Positions 52,196-62,426 of a DNA stretch of 64,000 nucleotides are shown here, piece after piece. This DNA comes from Rhodocollybia butyracea (Eukaryota; Basidiomycota; Agaricomycetes; Agaricales; Omphalotaceae). Positions within the stretch are counted from its first letter, which is position 1, and each line of letters starts with the position of its first letter. The translations under genes and the position numbers were made by a program. Location: the NCBI GenBank assembly GCA_015501585.1, contig JADNRY010000002.1, forward strand, positions 310,001-374,000, given 5' to 3'. A model generated the notes under the pieces. That model was given only the letters and a program-made list of their open reading frames with translations. It did no database searches and was not told the DNA's origin.

Positions 52196-54120
52196 ATGCC
52201 GCCCGCCAGGGCTGTTCGCTTTGAAAAGTGTCGTACAGAGGTTAAAAAGCCAGAAACAATTGACAAGGCGACTGAGAAGCGCATGGACGATGCCAAAAAG
52301 GACTGGTTTAATGGGACATACAAAACTCAGAAAGCAGCAGCGCGTGCGCACGAGGTTCCATATTACACGTTTATTCGACGTTGCAAAGGGACTGCACTTC
52401 CAAAAAGGAAAGCCCACATACAGCAACAACTACTCAATGATGCAGAAAAAGACACCCTCGTTAACTGGATCCAGTATCTTGGACTCATTGGGCTACCTGT
52501 CAGCAAACGGACGCTCCGACCAAAGGTTGTGTCAATCCTGAAGGAAAAAGGACGCGTCGTGGACGACAAGACCGTGTCTAACACCTGGATACGGCAGTTC
52601 CGATGCGAATACTCATCACAGATAAAAGTTGCGCGAGGTCATGGGCTTGACTCAAAGCGTGCACAAGCTTTTAACTTCACAACTGTTAATCATCATTTCA
52701 AATTGCTATCAGAGCTATTGAAGGAAAAGGACATACCATGGGAGAATGTCCATAACATGGATGAAAAGGGTATTCAGGTGGGAGGAGGACAAAAAGGTTC
52801 TCAAGAGAAGTACTTCTTCTCGAGAACAGACAGGATGTTGTATAGACAGCGGGGCGAAGATTTGCAGCTGGTCACCATTATCGACTGTGTCTGTGCAGAC
52901 GGTACAGCCGAAATAAAACCTGCATTTGTGTTTGCAGGCGCAACGAAGCATGCAGAGTGGATGGAGGTAGACGACGAGATCTTGTACGTGTAAAACAGCT
53001 TCGATAATTCTTTTACTGAAGATTTTGAAGGATTGCGACATCTGAAAATGGCTGGACCAATGATGAGATTGGCTTAGAATGGTTTAAACAGGTTTTCATA
53101 CCTCAGGCAACAAGGCGAAACAAATCTGGAAAGCCAATCCTTCTTATTTTCGATGGCCACGGTTCCCATACCAATCTTCCATGGATTGACCTTGCCATGG
53201 AAAACAACATCCTCCTCTACTGTCTTCCTCCTCATACCACCCATCATCTACAGCCGCTTGATGTTGGCTGTTTTGGTCCACTTCAAAATGCTTGGTTTCG
53301 CCGATGTGATACAATTCTAGCTGAGACTGGTCAAGGGATGGACCTGCGTGATATTGTCAAAGAGTACATGGCAGCGAGAGTACTTGCCTTCAAAGAGAGT
53401 AATGCCTTACAGGCCTGGCGAAAATCAGGAATCCGTCCATTAGACCCTGGCATCTTCACAGCTGCAGACTACGCACCTTCTATCGCCACCTCCACTAATA
53501 TTCAGCTGCCGGCAAGTTTTCCACAACGTATGCCGCGGGCACCAGATGCGTCTTCTGACAATGCAGTTTTTGATGGAGCAGAGCTTTTACGGAGAGGACA
53601 AGGGAGAGACGACGAAAGTGAAAGCAGCGAATCAGATGACAGTGGATCAGAGTCATCTGACCACTCAAGCTCTTCTCCCATACCTGTCATGAGGGAGCGC
53701 AAACACGCACGGCAACACCAGTCTTTACCATCTTCATCACCACCTGCTTCACGCTCACGACAGCCGTCTTCTTCACCGCCCACTTCGCCAGTCCGTCCAA
53801 CTCCTACACCATTGACACGAGCACAAACAAGACATCAGGGATCTACAAATTCCATCGCACCAACTACCTCTTCCTTCTCTGTGGGCACTGGCCATAGCTT
53901 GACCTGCTCACAGTTACGGGAATTGCAAGCTCGGAATTCAGAGTTACAGTGGCAGGTTGCACAAGCTCAATACCAGCGTGACTCGGCAACTGTTCATGCC
54001 ATTTTTGCTGGCCAAGAAGCGGCGATCTTCAAAGCCCCGGTTACATGCACAGGAGAACAAGAAAAAGACTTTGAAACACTTCCCGACATCCGCTCGGGTC
54101 CTTACATCGGCAGTGGGTAG
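52196..54120 (+). CDS. pogo-type DDE transposase
   Basis: Two exons (52196-52983, 53031-54120) give 625 residues. Residues about 25-70 form a psq/CENP-B-like helix-turn-helix (DWFNGTYKTQKAAARAHEVP). A second helical DNA-binding region follows (LIGLPVSKRTLRPKVVSIL). The catalytic domain shows NMDEKGIQVG (first Asp), LLIFDGHGSHTNLPWID (second Asp) and HHLQPLDVGCFGPLQ (third Asp), the D-D-D pattern of pogo-like elements. IATSENGWTNDEIGLEW is made only by the 47-nt intron. After a Ser/Pro-rich stretch, the frame ends at 54120, soon after a run of four C (54035-54038). The sequence after that run continues as coding in another frame. The DDE core is complete, so activity is possible unless the C-terminal extension is essential. 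Confidence 0.88.
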
Positions 54121-54916
54121 AATAGAGGCTGTGGAAGAGGCAACAAAGAAGAGTACAAAGAAGAAAGAAGTCGAAGAGAGGCATAAGAAAAAGAAGGACA
54201 TAGAGAGGGATGATATCATCCGTCGGGCAGCCCAGCAGCAGAGCCAGTCGTTATTTACAGGCACTCTCAAGTCGAAATCAAAGCGCGACATGATCGACAT
54301 TGCTTTTGCTCTCGGCGTTGAGAGCGAAGGAGCTAACGCTGATGCACTTCGCGTTCAGCTCAATGCTCATTTCAATGCCAATACTCATCTCAAATCTGAA
54401 GCTCGGTATGCTGGTCTATTTACGACAACACGAAAACGGAAATGTATCAAACCTGAAGCTGAAGACCCGAAGGAGAACAACGACCCACGTCCTTCATTGA
54501 GACATCGTTCTCCAACACCACACTTTCCTTCTCCATCTTGTATCCCTCTCAGCGCTCATACACTTCCGCCAATGTTAATGAACCCGCCTCTTCGCCATTT
54601 CCAAACCTCAATGGCTCCACCTCAGACGTTGGGAGATGGCCTTCGTTATTTCCAACCGTCAATGGATCCACCTCAGGCTTCGTCAAGTCGTCACGCTCCA
54701 GCACCTGACTACTCTTTTCATTACCATGTCCCACCCTCGCCAAATTACCCTACATATTTGTCTCCAAACGCTCCACTTCCGAGACTGTCCTATCATCAGT
54801 TACCTCAGCCTTCAAGTACTTATTACCAGTCTACATCTACATCTTCTCTTTTACCGCGCCCTCAGCCCAAGCCTATTACTCATACTGTTCCTCGTGATGT
54901 AGATTATTTTCGATAG
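54039..54916 (+). pseudogene. frameshifted C-terminal extension of the transposase
   Basis: From the C run onward the second frame reads RLHAQENKKKTLKHFPTSAR, then a Lys/Glu-rich coiled coil (KKKEVEERHKKKKDIER) and a Pro/Ser/Tyr-rich tail, ending at 54916. Its composition and its smooth junction with the transposase after KA indicate that one extra C shifted the original single frame. It could alternatively be a separate short protein, but I see no good start site. Confidence 0.55.
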
Positions 54917-55345
54917 TATCTCCAAGTTACAACTTAAAAAACTAATGGTTGTATTGCTTGTACACTAAAAGTACGGTGCCATTGCTCTCGTCAATTACAC
55001 CAACAATCTTGCCGTTCTGCGGTGTTCTGCCGCCTAGCCGTTGAACGGCTTATCCGTTACTGACGTGTGACTGATGGGTTGCACTTCCCAGTTTTTTGCT
55101 CGGACATTGCCCGACGCTAGCCATAAAACCGTTAAAAATACAGAAAATACAGATTAAGGGTTTTAAAGTACTAGAAATCGATCTATCTACTCAGATTTAC
55201 GAGATCTTCTATTGTTGTAAAGTTATTAGCAATTTCTAAAAAAGTTGCACTTCCCTGCCACCCATAGTATGGGCAAAGTCCTTAAGAACACCGGTGAACA
55301 CGACACATAGGATACTATTGTGTGTACAACGGTGTAAAAGACTAA
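54917..55345. other. right end of the pogo-type element and an LTR remnant
   Basis: Non-coding. It holds sub-terminal repeats including an inverted copy of the GGGAAGTGCAA motif near 55078, the right inverted repeat (55247-55267), the TA duplication and the 76-base LTR piece up to 55345. Confidence 0.7.
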
Positions 55346-55919
55346 GGGTTAGTCCTGCAACTTTTTCAGGGTGAAAAATTTGGATGTCAAAATATTTCGG
55401 ATGAGCGGAGCGCTCGGGATGGAACACATGATACTACAGTAACAAATGACAATATGTGACTAATGTCGTTACTCGTCATTATATCTCTTAATTTCTTGCA
55501 ATCTAGTACTTATTTTAAGTTATTTTTATGCTTTTTTGGCATTTTGAACTCTAAGCTGTGTACAAATGTAATCAGGACAGCCATGGCCCAGTTTTCACTG
55601 CTATCTGTACTCTTCAGGGCATAGAACTATGTAGTCAAGTCTGTGTGCACAAGGAGAAAGATACAAGGTCATACTAAGGATAAAATGTAGCCAAAAGAAT
55701 GCATATGATATAGAAGAGTATTTTCTCCTGTACTGTACTCTTTACTATGCCTTTGTACCTCCCTAATTCATAGTAATTGCATGATCCTACACGACGTGAC
55801 AAAAGGTGACAACAAGGTCATTCTATTGCGCCATCATACGACCGTAGCGCCTTGTAGCGCCGGCCAAAAATATTTTGATGCCCGAAAATTTCGCCCTGAA
55901 AAAGTTGCAGGACTAAGCC
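55346..55919. mobile_element. PIF/Harbinger-like MITE, 574 bp, in the 5' LTR
   Basis: The tips are GGGTTAGTCCTGC at the left and the complement of GGCTTAGTCCTGC at the right. Imperfect inverted similarity extends about 50 bases inward (AACTTTTTCAGGG, CAAAATATTT). The 3-bp duplication TAA (55343-55345 and 55920-55922) matches the TWA duplication of PIF/Harbinger elements. No coding sequence is present. The uninterrupted target AAGACTAACTAGAC is seen in the 3' LTR. Confidence 0.75.
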
Positions 55920-56090
55920 TAACTAGACTCTTAAGTAATCGTACAATACTTATAGTAACGGGTTTATTATATAATTAATAATAAATAGAATGATAAGATA
56001 GACCATTTGGTCTATCGGCGGCGTCTAGGATGACCGTATCGCCGGATATGGTCAGTGGTGATTATGGAGAGGCGGAGGCGTTACAAGGAC

Positions 56091-56789
56091 TCACGAGAGT
56101 GAAGATAAATCATTCACTCATGGGAAAACTCGTTCAGTGGAAGAAGCCACTACTACTACTACTACTTGTATCAAAACTCGAAAAGCAGCTCAAGTCTCTA
56201 GTTCCAACATATGTTACGTAGAAATAGCGAGGCAAGGATCGAAGTCAGAGAGCATGAGCATCAAGATCTTCTACCAGGAAGGAAATAATTCAAGACACTA
56301 GTACTGCTAGAGTTGGCACACAGTGATAGCGTGGGTAAAACGATAGCGTGAAAAATGCAACGACGATTGGTTACGCTGGTGGAAGTCTTCCCAATTGTGG
56401 ATTTCTGAACTAGACCCAGCCAGCAATTGGCCCAGACTCGGACTACACTTTTATGGATCAGAAGAGTCAAAAAGGGTTCCTATCGTGAACGTTACATTAA
56501 GTAAAGATCTATAAACTCTGAGGTGCTAGAACTACGGCCTTAGGGGAAACTGCGCAAAAGCGTTTCAATACGAATCGTGTTCCAGACCGTGTTCGTTGTA
56601 CGACACAAGTTAAAAATCTCGAAGTTTGGCACGCACAGAAGTGTTCTTCTCTGACCACAAGATGGTGAACCAGGCTGCGAAACAACCAGCGAGGATCAGG
56701 GATTTGCCAAAGCGAGTATACGCTGATGGGAACAAGCGCCCACCCCTGTGCGGTCCGAGTGTTGTGAGACTCACTCCGTTGTCACCTTC
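56091..56789. other. spacer of F-box unit 2, with fragment of the 45102-46027 gene
   Basis: About 56455-56575 resembles the 3' end and downstream flank of the hypothetical gene at 45102-46027 (AAGAGTC..AAAAAGG, GTTACATTAAGTAAAG). It is too degraded to code. A segment at about 56218-56310 is present in inverted orientation at 60346-60462. Sequence around GTAAAACGATAGCGTGAAAA is shared in direct orientation with 60505-60540. Confidence 0.65.
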
Positions 56790-58357
56790 ATGACGGAGTT
56801 CATAATACTACATACCTACCTTCGCCTTCAGGAACTCATTCTTCCCAAGAACTTTTCTCTGGACCAGGTAAATCAGTCATGCCCTGAAAAACACCTAGAT
56901 GTTCACCCTAGTTACCCCATTCAGTCCTTGCTAATAGATTCTTCTTCCAAGTTCCTTGCCAAATGCAAATCTCTTGAAGCAGCTTGGGACGACAAGTCCC
57001 TTCTAGAGTCTCTCATAACCGAGTCTCACCAGGTTCTACCTAGCCGCATTGCTAACTACGCGACCCAGCTTTCGATGCAATTGGGATACTATTCCCCGAT
57101 CCGCAGACTTCCACCCGAGATCATAACCAAAATCTTCGTCTTTATTGTTCAAGAAGACCCAATAAGTTTCGGGGACGGTCGCTTGGACTCTTACCCGATG
57201 CTCAAAACATTATCGCGTGTTTGTTCCTTATGGCACAACCTGGTTGTCTCGCAGCCGATCTTCTGGTCATACATGAATGTCAACATCGGGCACACGCACC
57301 TGCAAGAGAGGAGTTTTTCAGGAAATGCGTCATTCCGCATTCTGGAGAGTCTACACCGTTGAATATTTCTCTGCGATCATTCCATTATCACCACAGTCAA
57401 CTTGATCTCAAGCCGGGAGGCGGTATCGTGAAAGAACTGGCGGCTCGTGGGGCTAGGTGGAAAAGCTTGAAAGTTTCGCTCTTCTCGAACTCTGATATGC
57501 GTCAGCTTGAGACTATGCTCAAGTCGGGACGCGAAGACACGACTGCCGGCGTCTCGCCCTTGCCTGTTCTCGAGAACCTGACGATTTACGGCAGGACGGA
57601 GTGCCGGGTGCTTCACGATGTCAAGTTATTCATCTGTTGCCCTAGTCTCAGAGAGCTCCATATACTAGGGGTTTGGTGGCCCAGCTCCATGCTGAATGCA
57701 ATAGACGTTCGGAACTTGATCGTCCTGGAAAGCACCAAGGTTTTGCTAGATTTCCCGATGGTCGACCTACTCAAGAAATGCCCGCTGTTGCAAACTTTGA
57801 CTGTGGGGAGTGTCTTCGACCGTGTCGGTGGGGCCCCGCTGCCAGAATGTTTCTTCCATCGACATTTAACGACATTAAACCTTTACAGCATTGATGCGAG
57901 CTTCCCAAAGGATGTCTGGCAATCCATTCGATTGCCCAATCTAGCCTATCTAAACATTGTAATCCTTACGATGAGTACCGCATCCCGCGTGGTCGCCTCT
58001 GTTAAAGACACTTTGGCCGCATTGAGAGATATGCTGATTTTTTCGGGTTGTTCCTTGCGGGAGACTTCCTACCAACTTGTAGAGGCGGATGGAATTGAAG
58101 GAAGTTCCACGGACGTTGATTACTTGCAAGCTTTTATGGAGAGTCTTCCAACGACCGGTGGAGTACGATTTAGGAGTGAAGAACTTTGGACCCGGGACTC
58201 GTTCAATCGAAGAACCATGACTCGCTGTGTATTTGACTTGCTATCTTTCCGCTTCTTTTCTGGTAGACCCAGCAGGACGTGGGTGGACCCGCTCTTTGGC
58301 ACTATCTGGCGCTGTACAGTGCTGAAAGATAACCAACGTTATATTGTAGAACATTGA
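56790..58357 (+). pseudogene. F-box protein, copy B, frameshifted
   Basis: The first exon MTEFIILHTYLRLQELIL ends at a normal donor (56868, GTAAAT). The 57-nt intron to 56924 is a multiple of three, so splicing and retention both keep frame. The F-box region RRLPPEIITKIFVFIVQED to WHNLVVSQPIFWSYM is intact. Near 57285-57297 one base is missing relative to copy D (IGHTHLQ against IGGYTPA), and the leucine-rich part continues in another frame to 58357 (FFRKCVIPHSG, FICCPSLRELHI, LLKKCPLLQTLTVG). Apart from that one base the copy is complete, so it may be a recent pseudogene or an assembly error. Its C-terminus is longer than that of copy A. Confidence 0.72.
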
Positions 58358-58374
58358 TATTCATACTCATATGC

Positions 58375-58638
58375 TCAGGGTAATATACCTAATAAATTTG
58401 ATCCTTGGAAATAATGATGGGTTTTCCGACCGACGATGGAAGACGGGGGTGAGGTTAAAGCCAGTATGTGTGCTTTAGCGGCATCGCGGATGTCCGAATA
58501 TAAGGTGAGCCTGAGGTTCGCGGTCAGGGCAAAGCAGTGGGAGTAAAAAGGTTGACGTTGAGCGTGAATATTTGAATCCTTGGGCGTATTTATGGACGGG
58601 CGGGTTGACTGGAGAAGATACGGGAGAGATTTATTCAA
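58375..58638 (-). pseudogene. fragment of an NAD-dependent epimerase/reductase gene
   Basis: The minus strand reads DIRDAAKAHILALTSPPSS and VGRK, resembling the conserved DVRDAARAHVLAL block of extended short-chain dehydrogenases (dihydroflavonol/cinnamoyl-CoA reductase-like). Only about 85 codons remain. Neither the N-terminal Rossmann motif nor the active site is present. It lies between F-box units 2 and 3, so it is either an insertion or the remains of a neighbouring gene. Confidence 0.5.
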
Positions 58639-58835
58639 GGTCGATGAGACAGTGTTATCCGCGGGCTTTCTCTCTAGTGTCTACGGGATACCAAGTTGCT
58701 CTAAGAGCTGGATGAGAATAAGGACCCTAAACACGCACGAGGATAATATAAGTTGAACCGATCAAGAGTGAGTTGACGTCACCAAGTGCTCATCCCGTGA
58801 CGACTGTTATCTTTCTTCATTCCTCGCTTCAGTTG

Positions 58836-58925
58836 TTCATTTCCTTCATGGAATTCGAGGGTAATGCAAGCGCGGATAGCTACTGCAGAAAACGGACAAT
58901 CTCCGCAACCATTAAATATTAAATA
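58836..58925 (+). repeat. copied exon-4 start of the 45102-46027 gene (unit 3)
   Basis: The stretch from CATTTCCTTCATGGAATTCG through CTCCGCAACCATTAA closely matches the intron 3/exon 4 border region of the hypothetical gene (45782 onward), with small insertions. It then diverges. This fixes the left part of F-box unit 3. Confidence 0.8.
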
Positions 58926-59038
58926 GCAACAGCGCACCGGTCCAAAACTTTCGTTTATTGGAGACAACTTAAGCGCCCATAACTGTTGAGACAACACTTA
59001 CTCGCTAACTACATTCAACATTATCATTATCCTATTTC

Positions 59039-60305
59039 ATGACCGAGTACATAATACTACACACCTACCTTCGCCTTCGGGAACTCATTCTCCCCGAGAT
59101 CTTTTCTCGGGACCAGACAAATCAGTTATACCCTCAAAAAATATTCACCCTATTCACTCCCACTCACTCCTTGCTAGACCAGCTTTCGAGTCACTTGCGA
59201 TACTATTCCCCGATCCGCAGACTTCCACCCGAGATCATAATCAAAAATCTTCACCCTCATTCTTGAAGAAACCTCAATCAGTTGCGGGTACTATGGCTCG
59301 GACTCTTACCCCCTGCTCAAAATATTATCACGTGTGTGTCTATTGTGGCATAACCTTGTTGTATCGCAGCCTATTTTTTGGTCTTCCATGAGTGTCACAA
59401 TCGGGTCGGTGTGGACGGACCGTGTAGTTGCAGGAGAGGATTTTTTCAGGAAATGCGCCATTCCCCTCTCTGGATCCACACCATTGAGGGTTTCTCTGCA
59501 GTCGTTTCATGGTTATGGCCACGGTCAGCTTGAGCTCATGCCTGGTGGTGGTATTGTCAAAGAGCTGGCGACTCAGGGAGCTAGGTGGAAAAGCTTAAAA
59601 CTTCTATATTTCTCCCAGTTTGGCATGCTCCAGCTTGAGACTATGCTCACGTCAGGGCTCACACATCCCAAAGATACGACTGCCGGCGCCTCGCCTTTGC
59701 CTCTTCTTGAGAGCCTGACGATTGAATGGCCCAGCGATCGCGTGGTGCTAGACAACGTCAAATTATTCATCTGCTGCCCTCGTCTCAGAGAACTACATAT
59801 CGATAGTCGGTGGTTAGGCTCCAACATGCTGGATGCAATAGACGTTCGGAACTTAATTATCATGGAAATCAGAGGCCTTGTAGAATTCCCGATTGTCGAC
59901 TTGCTCAAGAAATGTCTACTGCTGCAATCTTTGACCGTGGAGGCGCTTCGCTGTGTTTCCCCGCTGCCAAAATGCTTCTTCCATCGACGTTTAACGACGT
60001 TTAAAGTTAAACCTTTCTGATTTTGACGGAAGTTTTCCGGGGGTCTGGCAATGCGTTCGATTACCGAATTTAGCCTGTCTAACTATTGTGGCTCGTCTGC
60101 GGGATCCTAGGACAACCTGCGTGGTGTACCCCTCCCTTAAACCTCTTTTGGACACACTGATGGATATGCTGATTTGCTCGGGTTGTTTCTTGTGGGAGGC
60201 TTCTGTCCAAGAGGAGCCTGAAGGAAGAACTCGTGACAGTGGCCACTTGCGAGCTTTTTTTGGAGAATCTTCCGATGACCGCAAATGGAGTGCGGTTTAT
60301 GAATA
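59039..60305 (+). pseudogene. F-box protein, copy C, multiply broken
   Basis: The start MTEYIILHTYLRLRELIL is present. Compared with copy A, the stretch between the first exon and the F-box is shortened by about 130 bases. An extra base near 59242 (run of A) shifts the frame inside the F-box. A long open segment follows (59334-60020: WHNLVVSQPIFWSSM, LFICCPRLRELHIDS, LLKKCLLLQSLTVEAL). Further frame changes occur near 60005 and 60255. The 3' end resembles copy A more than B or D (GVRFMNKVLW-type ending). Confidence 0.78.
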
Positions 60306-60345
60306 AAGTTCTTTGGAATGGAGACTCATCTAGTGGAAGCGAAGC

Positions 60346-60462
60346 CACTACTTACCACTAGTAGTGTATCTGACATCTAGACTTAGTACTTCCTTCCTGG
60401 TAAGTAGAAGATGTTCATGTTCGTGTTCTCCGACTTCAATTCTTGCCTCGCTATTTCTACAC
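60346..60462 (-). repeat. spacer segment inverted relative to 56218-56310
   Basis: The reverse complement of this stretch matches the unit-2 spacer, including AGAAATAGCGAGGCAAG and ACCAGGAAGGAA. The sequence that follows in both spacers is in direct orientation. So a segment of roughly 100 bases was flipped in one unit, or is a small hairpin-type element inserted in opposite orientations. Confidence 0.6.
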
Positions 60463-60909
60463 TAAAGACTTGGGCTGCGTTTTGATACAAGAGTCGGCAC
60501 ACAGTAATGGCGTAGCGGTAAAACGATAGCATGAAAACTGCAACGACCATTGGTTACGCCGGTCGAAGTCTTCCCAACTGTGGATTCCCTGAACTAGACT
60601 CACCCAGCTGGCAATTGGCCCAGACTCGGACTACACTTTGATGGATCAGAAGAGTCAAAAACTGTGCAAAAGCGTTTCAATATGGGTCCGATTTACCAAG
60701 AAACTGTGTTAGTTGTATGAATTTGGCACGTGGAGAAAATTTTGAGCGAGTCATTATCAGTATCAGTGACCGAAGTGTTCCTCCCTGACCACAAGATGGT
60801 GAACAAGGCTGCAAAACAACCAGCGAGGATCGAGGATTTGCCTACGCTGATGGAAACAAGCGCCCACCCCTGTGCGGTCCGGGTGTTGCGAGACTCCGTT
60901 GTCACCTTC
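60463..60909. other. spacer of F-box unit 4
   Basis: Direct similarity to the unit-2 spacer (56314-56789). Only a short trace of the hypothetical gene's 3' end remains around 60645-60690. There is no gene. Confidence 0.6.
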
Positions 60910-62426
60910 ATGACGGAGTTCATAATACTACACACCTACCTTCGACTTCAGGAACTCATTCTTCCCAAGAACTTTCCTCTGGACCAGGTAAATCAGTTAC
61001 CTTGAAAAATACTTATATTCATCCTAGTCACCCCATTCAGTCCTTGCTAATAGACCCTTCCAAATTCCTTGACAAATGCGAATCTCTTGAAGCAGCTTGA
61101 GACGACAAGTCCCTTCTGGAGTTTCTCATAACCGAGACTCGTCAGGCTCAGGCTTTACCTAGCTGCATTGCTAACTATGCGAACCGGCTTTCGATACACT
61201 TGGATACCATTCCCCGATCCGCAGACTTCCACCCGAGATTCTAACCAAAATCTTCACCTTTATTGTTGAAGCAAACCCAATAAATTTTGGGGATTATCGT
61301 GGCCCGAACTCTTACCCGACGCTCAAAACATTATCGCGTGTTTGTTCTTTGTGGCGCGATTTGATTGTCTCGCAGTCTATCTTCTGGTCTTTCATGAGTG
61401 TCAACATCGGGGGCTATACACCTGCAAGAGAGGATTATTTCAGGAAATGCGTGATTCCGCATTCTGGATCTACACCATTGAATATTTCTCTGAATTCATT
61501 CCATTATTACAACAGTCAACTTGATCTCCAGCCGGGTGGCGGTATCGTGAAAGATCTGGCGACCCATGGAGCTAGGTGGAAAACCTTGAAACTTTCATTC
61601 TTTCCGAACTTTTACATGCATCAACTTGAGACTATGCTCAAGTCGGAGCTCACACGTCCCAAAGACGCGACTGCCAGCGCCTCACTTTTGCCTCTTCTCG
61701 AGAGCCTGACCATTCACACCGGGACAGATTTAGATGTACTGCGCAACGTCAAATTATTCATCTGCTGTCCTTGTCTCAGAGAGCTTCATATGGAGAGTTG
61801 GTGGTCCGGCTCCATGCTGGATGCCATAGACGTTCGGAACTTGACTATCCTGGAAAGCACCGAGGTCTTGCTAGATTCCCCGATTGTCGACTGACTCAAG
61901 AGATGTCCGCTGTTGCAAACTTTGACTGTGGGGAAAGTTTGGCGTGTCAGTGCTCCGCCGCCAGAATGTTTCTTCCATCGACATTTAACGACGTTAAATA
62001 TTTCCGATCTTGATGGGATTTTTGCAAAGGAAGCCTGGAAATCTGTTCGACTGCCCAATCTAGCATGTTTGAATATCGTAATTCATACGATGAGTACTAC
62101 GTCGGTTGGGGCCGAGCCCTCTGTTAAACATGCTTTGGACGCATTGACAGATATGCTGATTTGTTCGGGTTGTTCCTTACGGAGGGCTTCTTACGAACTT
62201 GTAAAGGGGAGCTTCCATGAACACTGATTATTTGCGAACTTTCTTGAAAAATCTTCCAATGACTCGAGTGCAGTTTAGGAGTGAAGTTCTTTGGACCCCG
62301 GACTCAAAAAATGGAAGAACCATGACTAGCTGCGTATATGATATCCTGTCTTCCTTCTTTCTTGGTAGAACAAAACGAAAACGCGGTACCCGTTCACCTG
62401 GCACCCTACCATCACTAAATCGCTGA
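60910..62426 (+). pseudogene. F-box protein, copy D, multiply broken
   Basis: The first exon MTEFIILHTYLRLQELIL and the donor GTAAAT are present. In the second exon a Trp codon has become TGA (near 61098). One base is missing near 61202 in front of the F-box. Another TGA at 61891-61893 replaces the Leu in the motif SPIVDLL. Later frames shift again before the end at 62426. Intact stretches include 61349-61890 (FRKCVIPHSGSTPLNISL, FICCPCLRELHMESWW). It is closest to copy B in sequence and in the longer C-terminus. Confidence 0.8.

Larger units (their letters stand above)
51739..55267 (+). mobile_element. pogo-type (Tc1/mariner superfamily) DNA transposon, 3529 bp
   Basis: Perfect 21-bp terminal inverted repeats lie at 51739-51759 and 55247-55267 (tips CTATGGGTGGCAGGG and its complement). 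A TA target duplication flanks it (51737-51738, 55268-55269). Sub-terminal copies of GGGAAGTGCAACTTTTTT occur at both ends. It encodes a DDE transposase with an N-terminal psq-type helix-turn-helix. The host site GCCCTATGGGC is preserved in the other LTR of the same retrotransposon. The insertion came after the retrotransposon landed. Confidence 0.88.
47785..56085 (-). mobile_element. gag-only LTR retrotransposon (Ty3-type), with three nested insertions
   Basis: Two LTRs of the same family bound the element. In its own (minus) direction each LTR starts TGTAACGCC and ends GTTATA. The 5-bp target duplication AGGAC flanks it on both sides (47780-47784 and 56086-56090). A polypurine tract abuts the left LTR. 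Between the LTRs the only coding region is gag. About 330 bases separate the gag stop from the polypurine tract, so protease, reverse transcriptase, RNase H and integrase are absent: a non-autonomous element. Nested inside are a solo LTR (49691-50549), a pogo-type transposon (51739-55267) and a MITE (55346-55919). The insertion sits about 12 bases after the F-box copy A stop codon. Confidence 0.88.
51725..56085 (-). repeat. 5' LTR of the gag-only retrotransposon, split into three pieces
   Basis: The pieces are 51725-51738, 55270-55345 and 55923-56085 (14 + 76 + 163 = 253 bases), after removing the pogo-type element with its extra TA and the MITE with its extra TAA. The sum equals the 3' LTR length exactly, which confirms all four inner borders. 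Confidence 0.88.
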
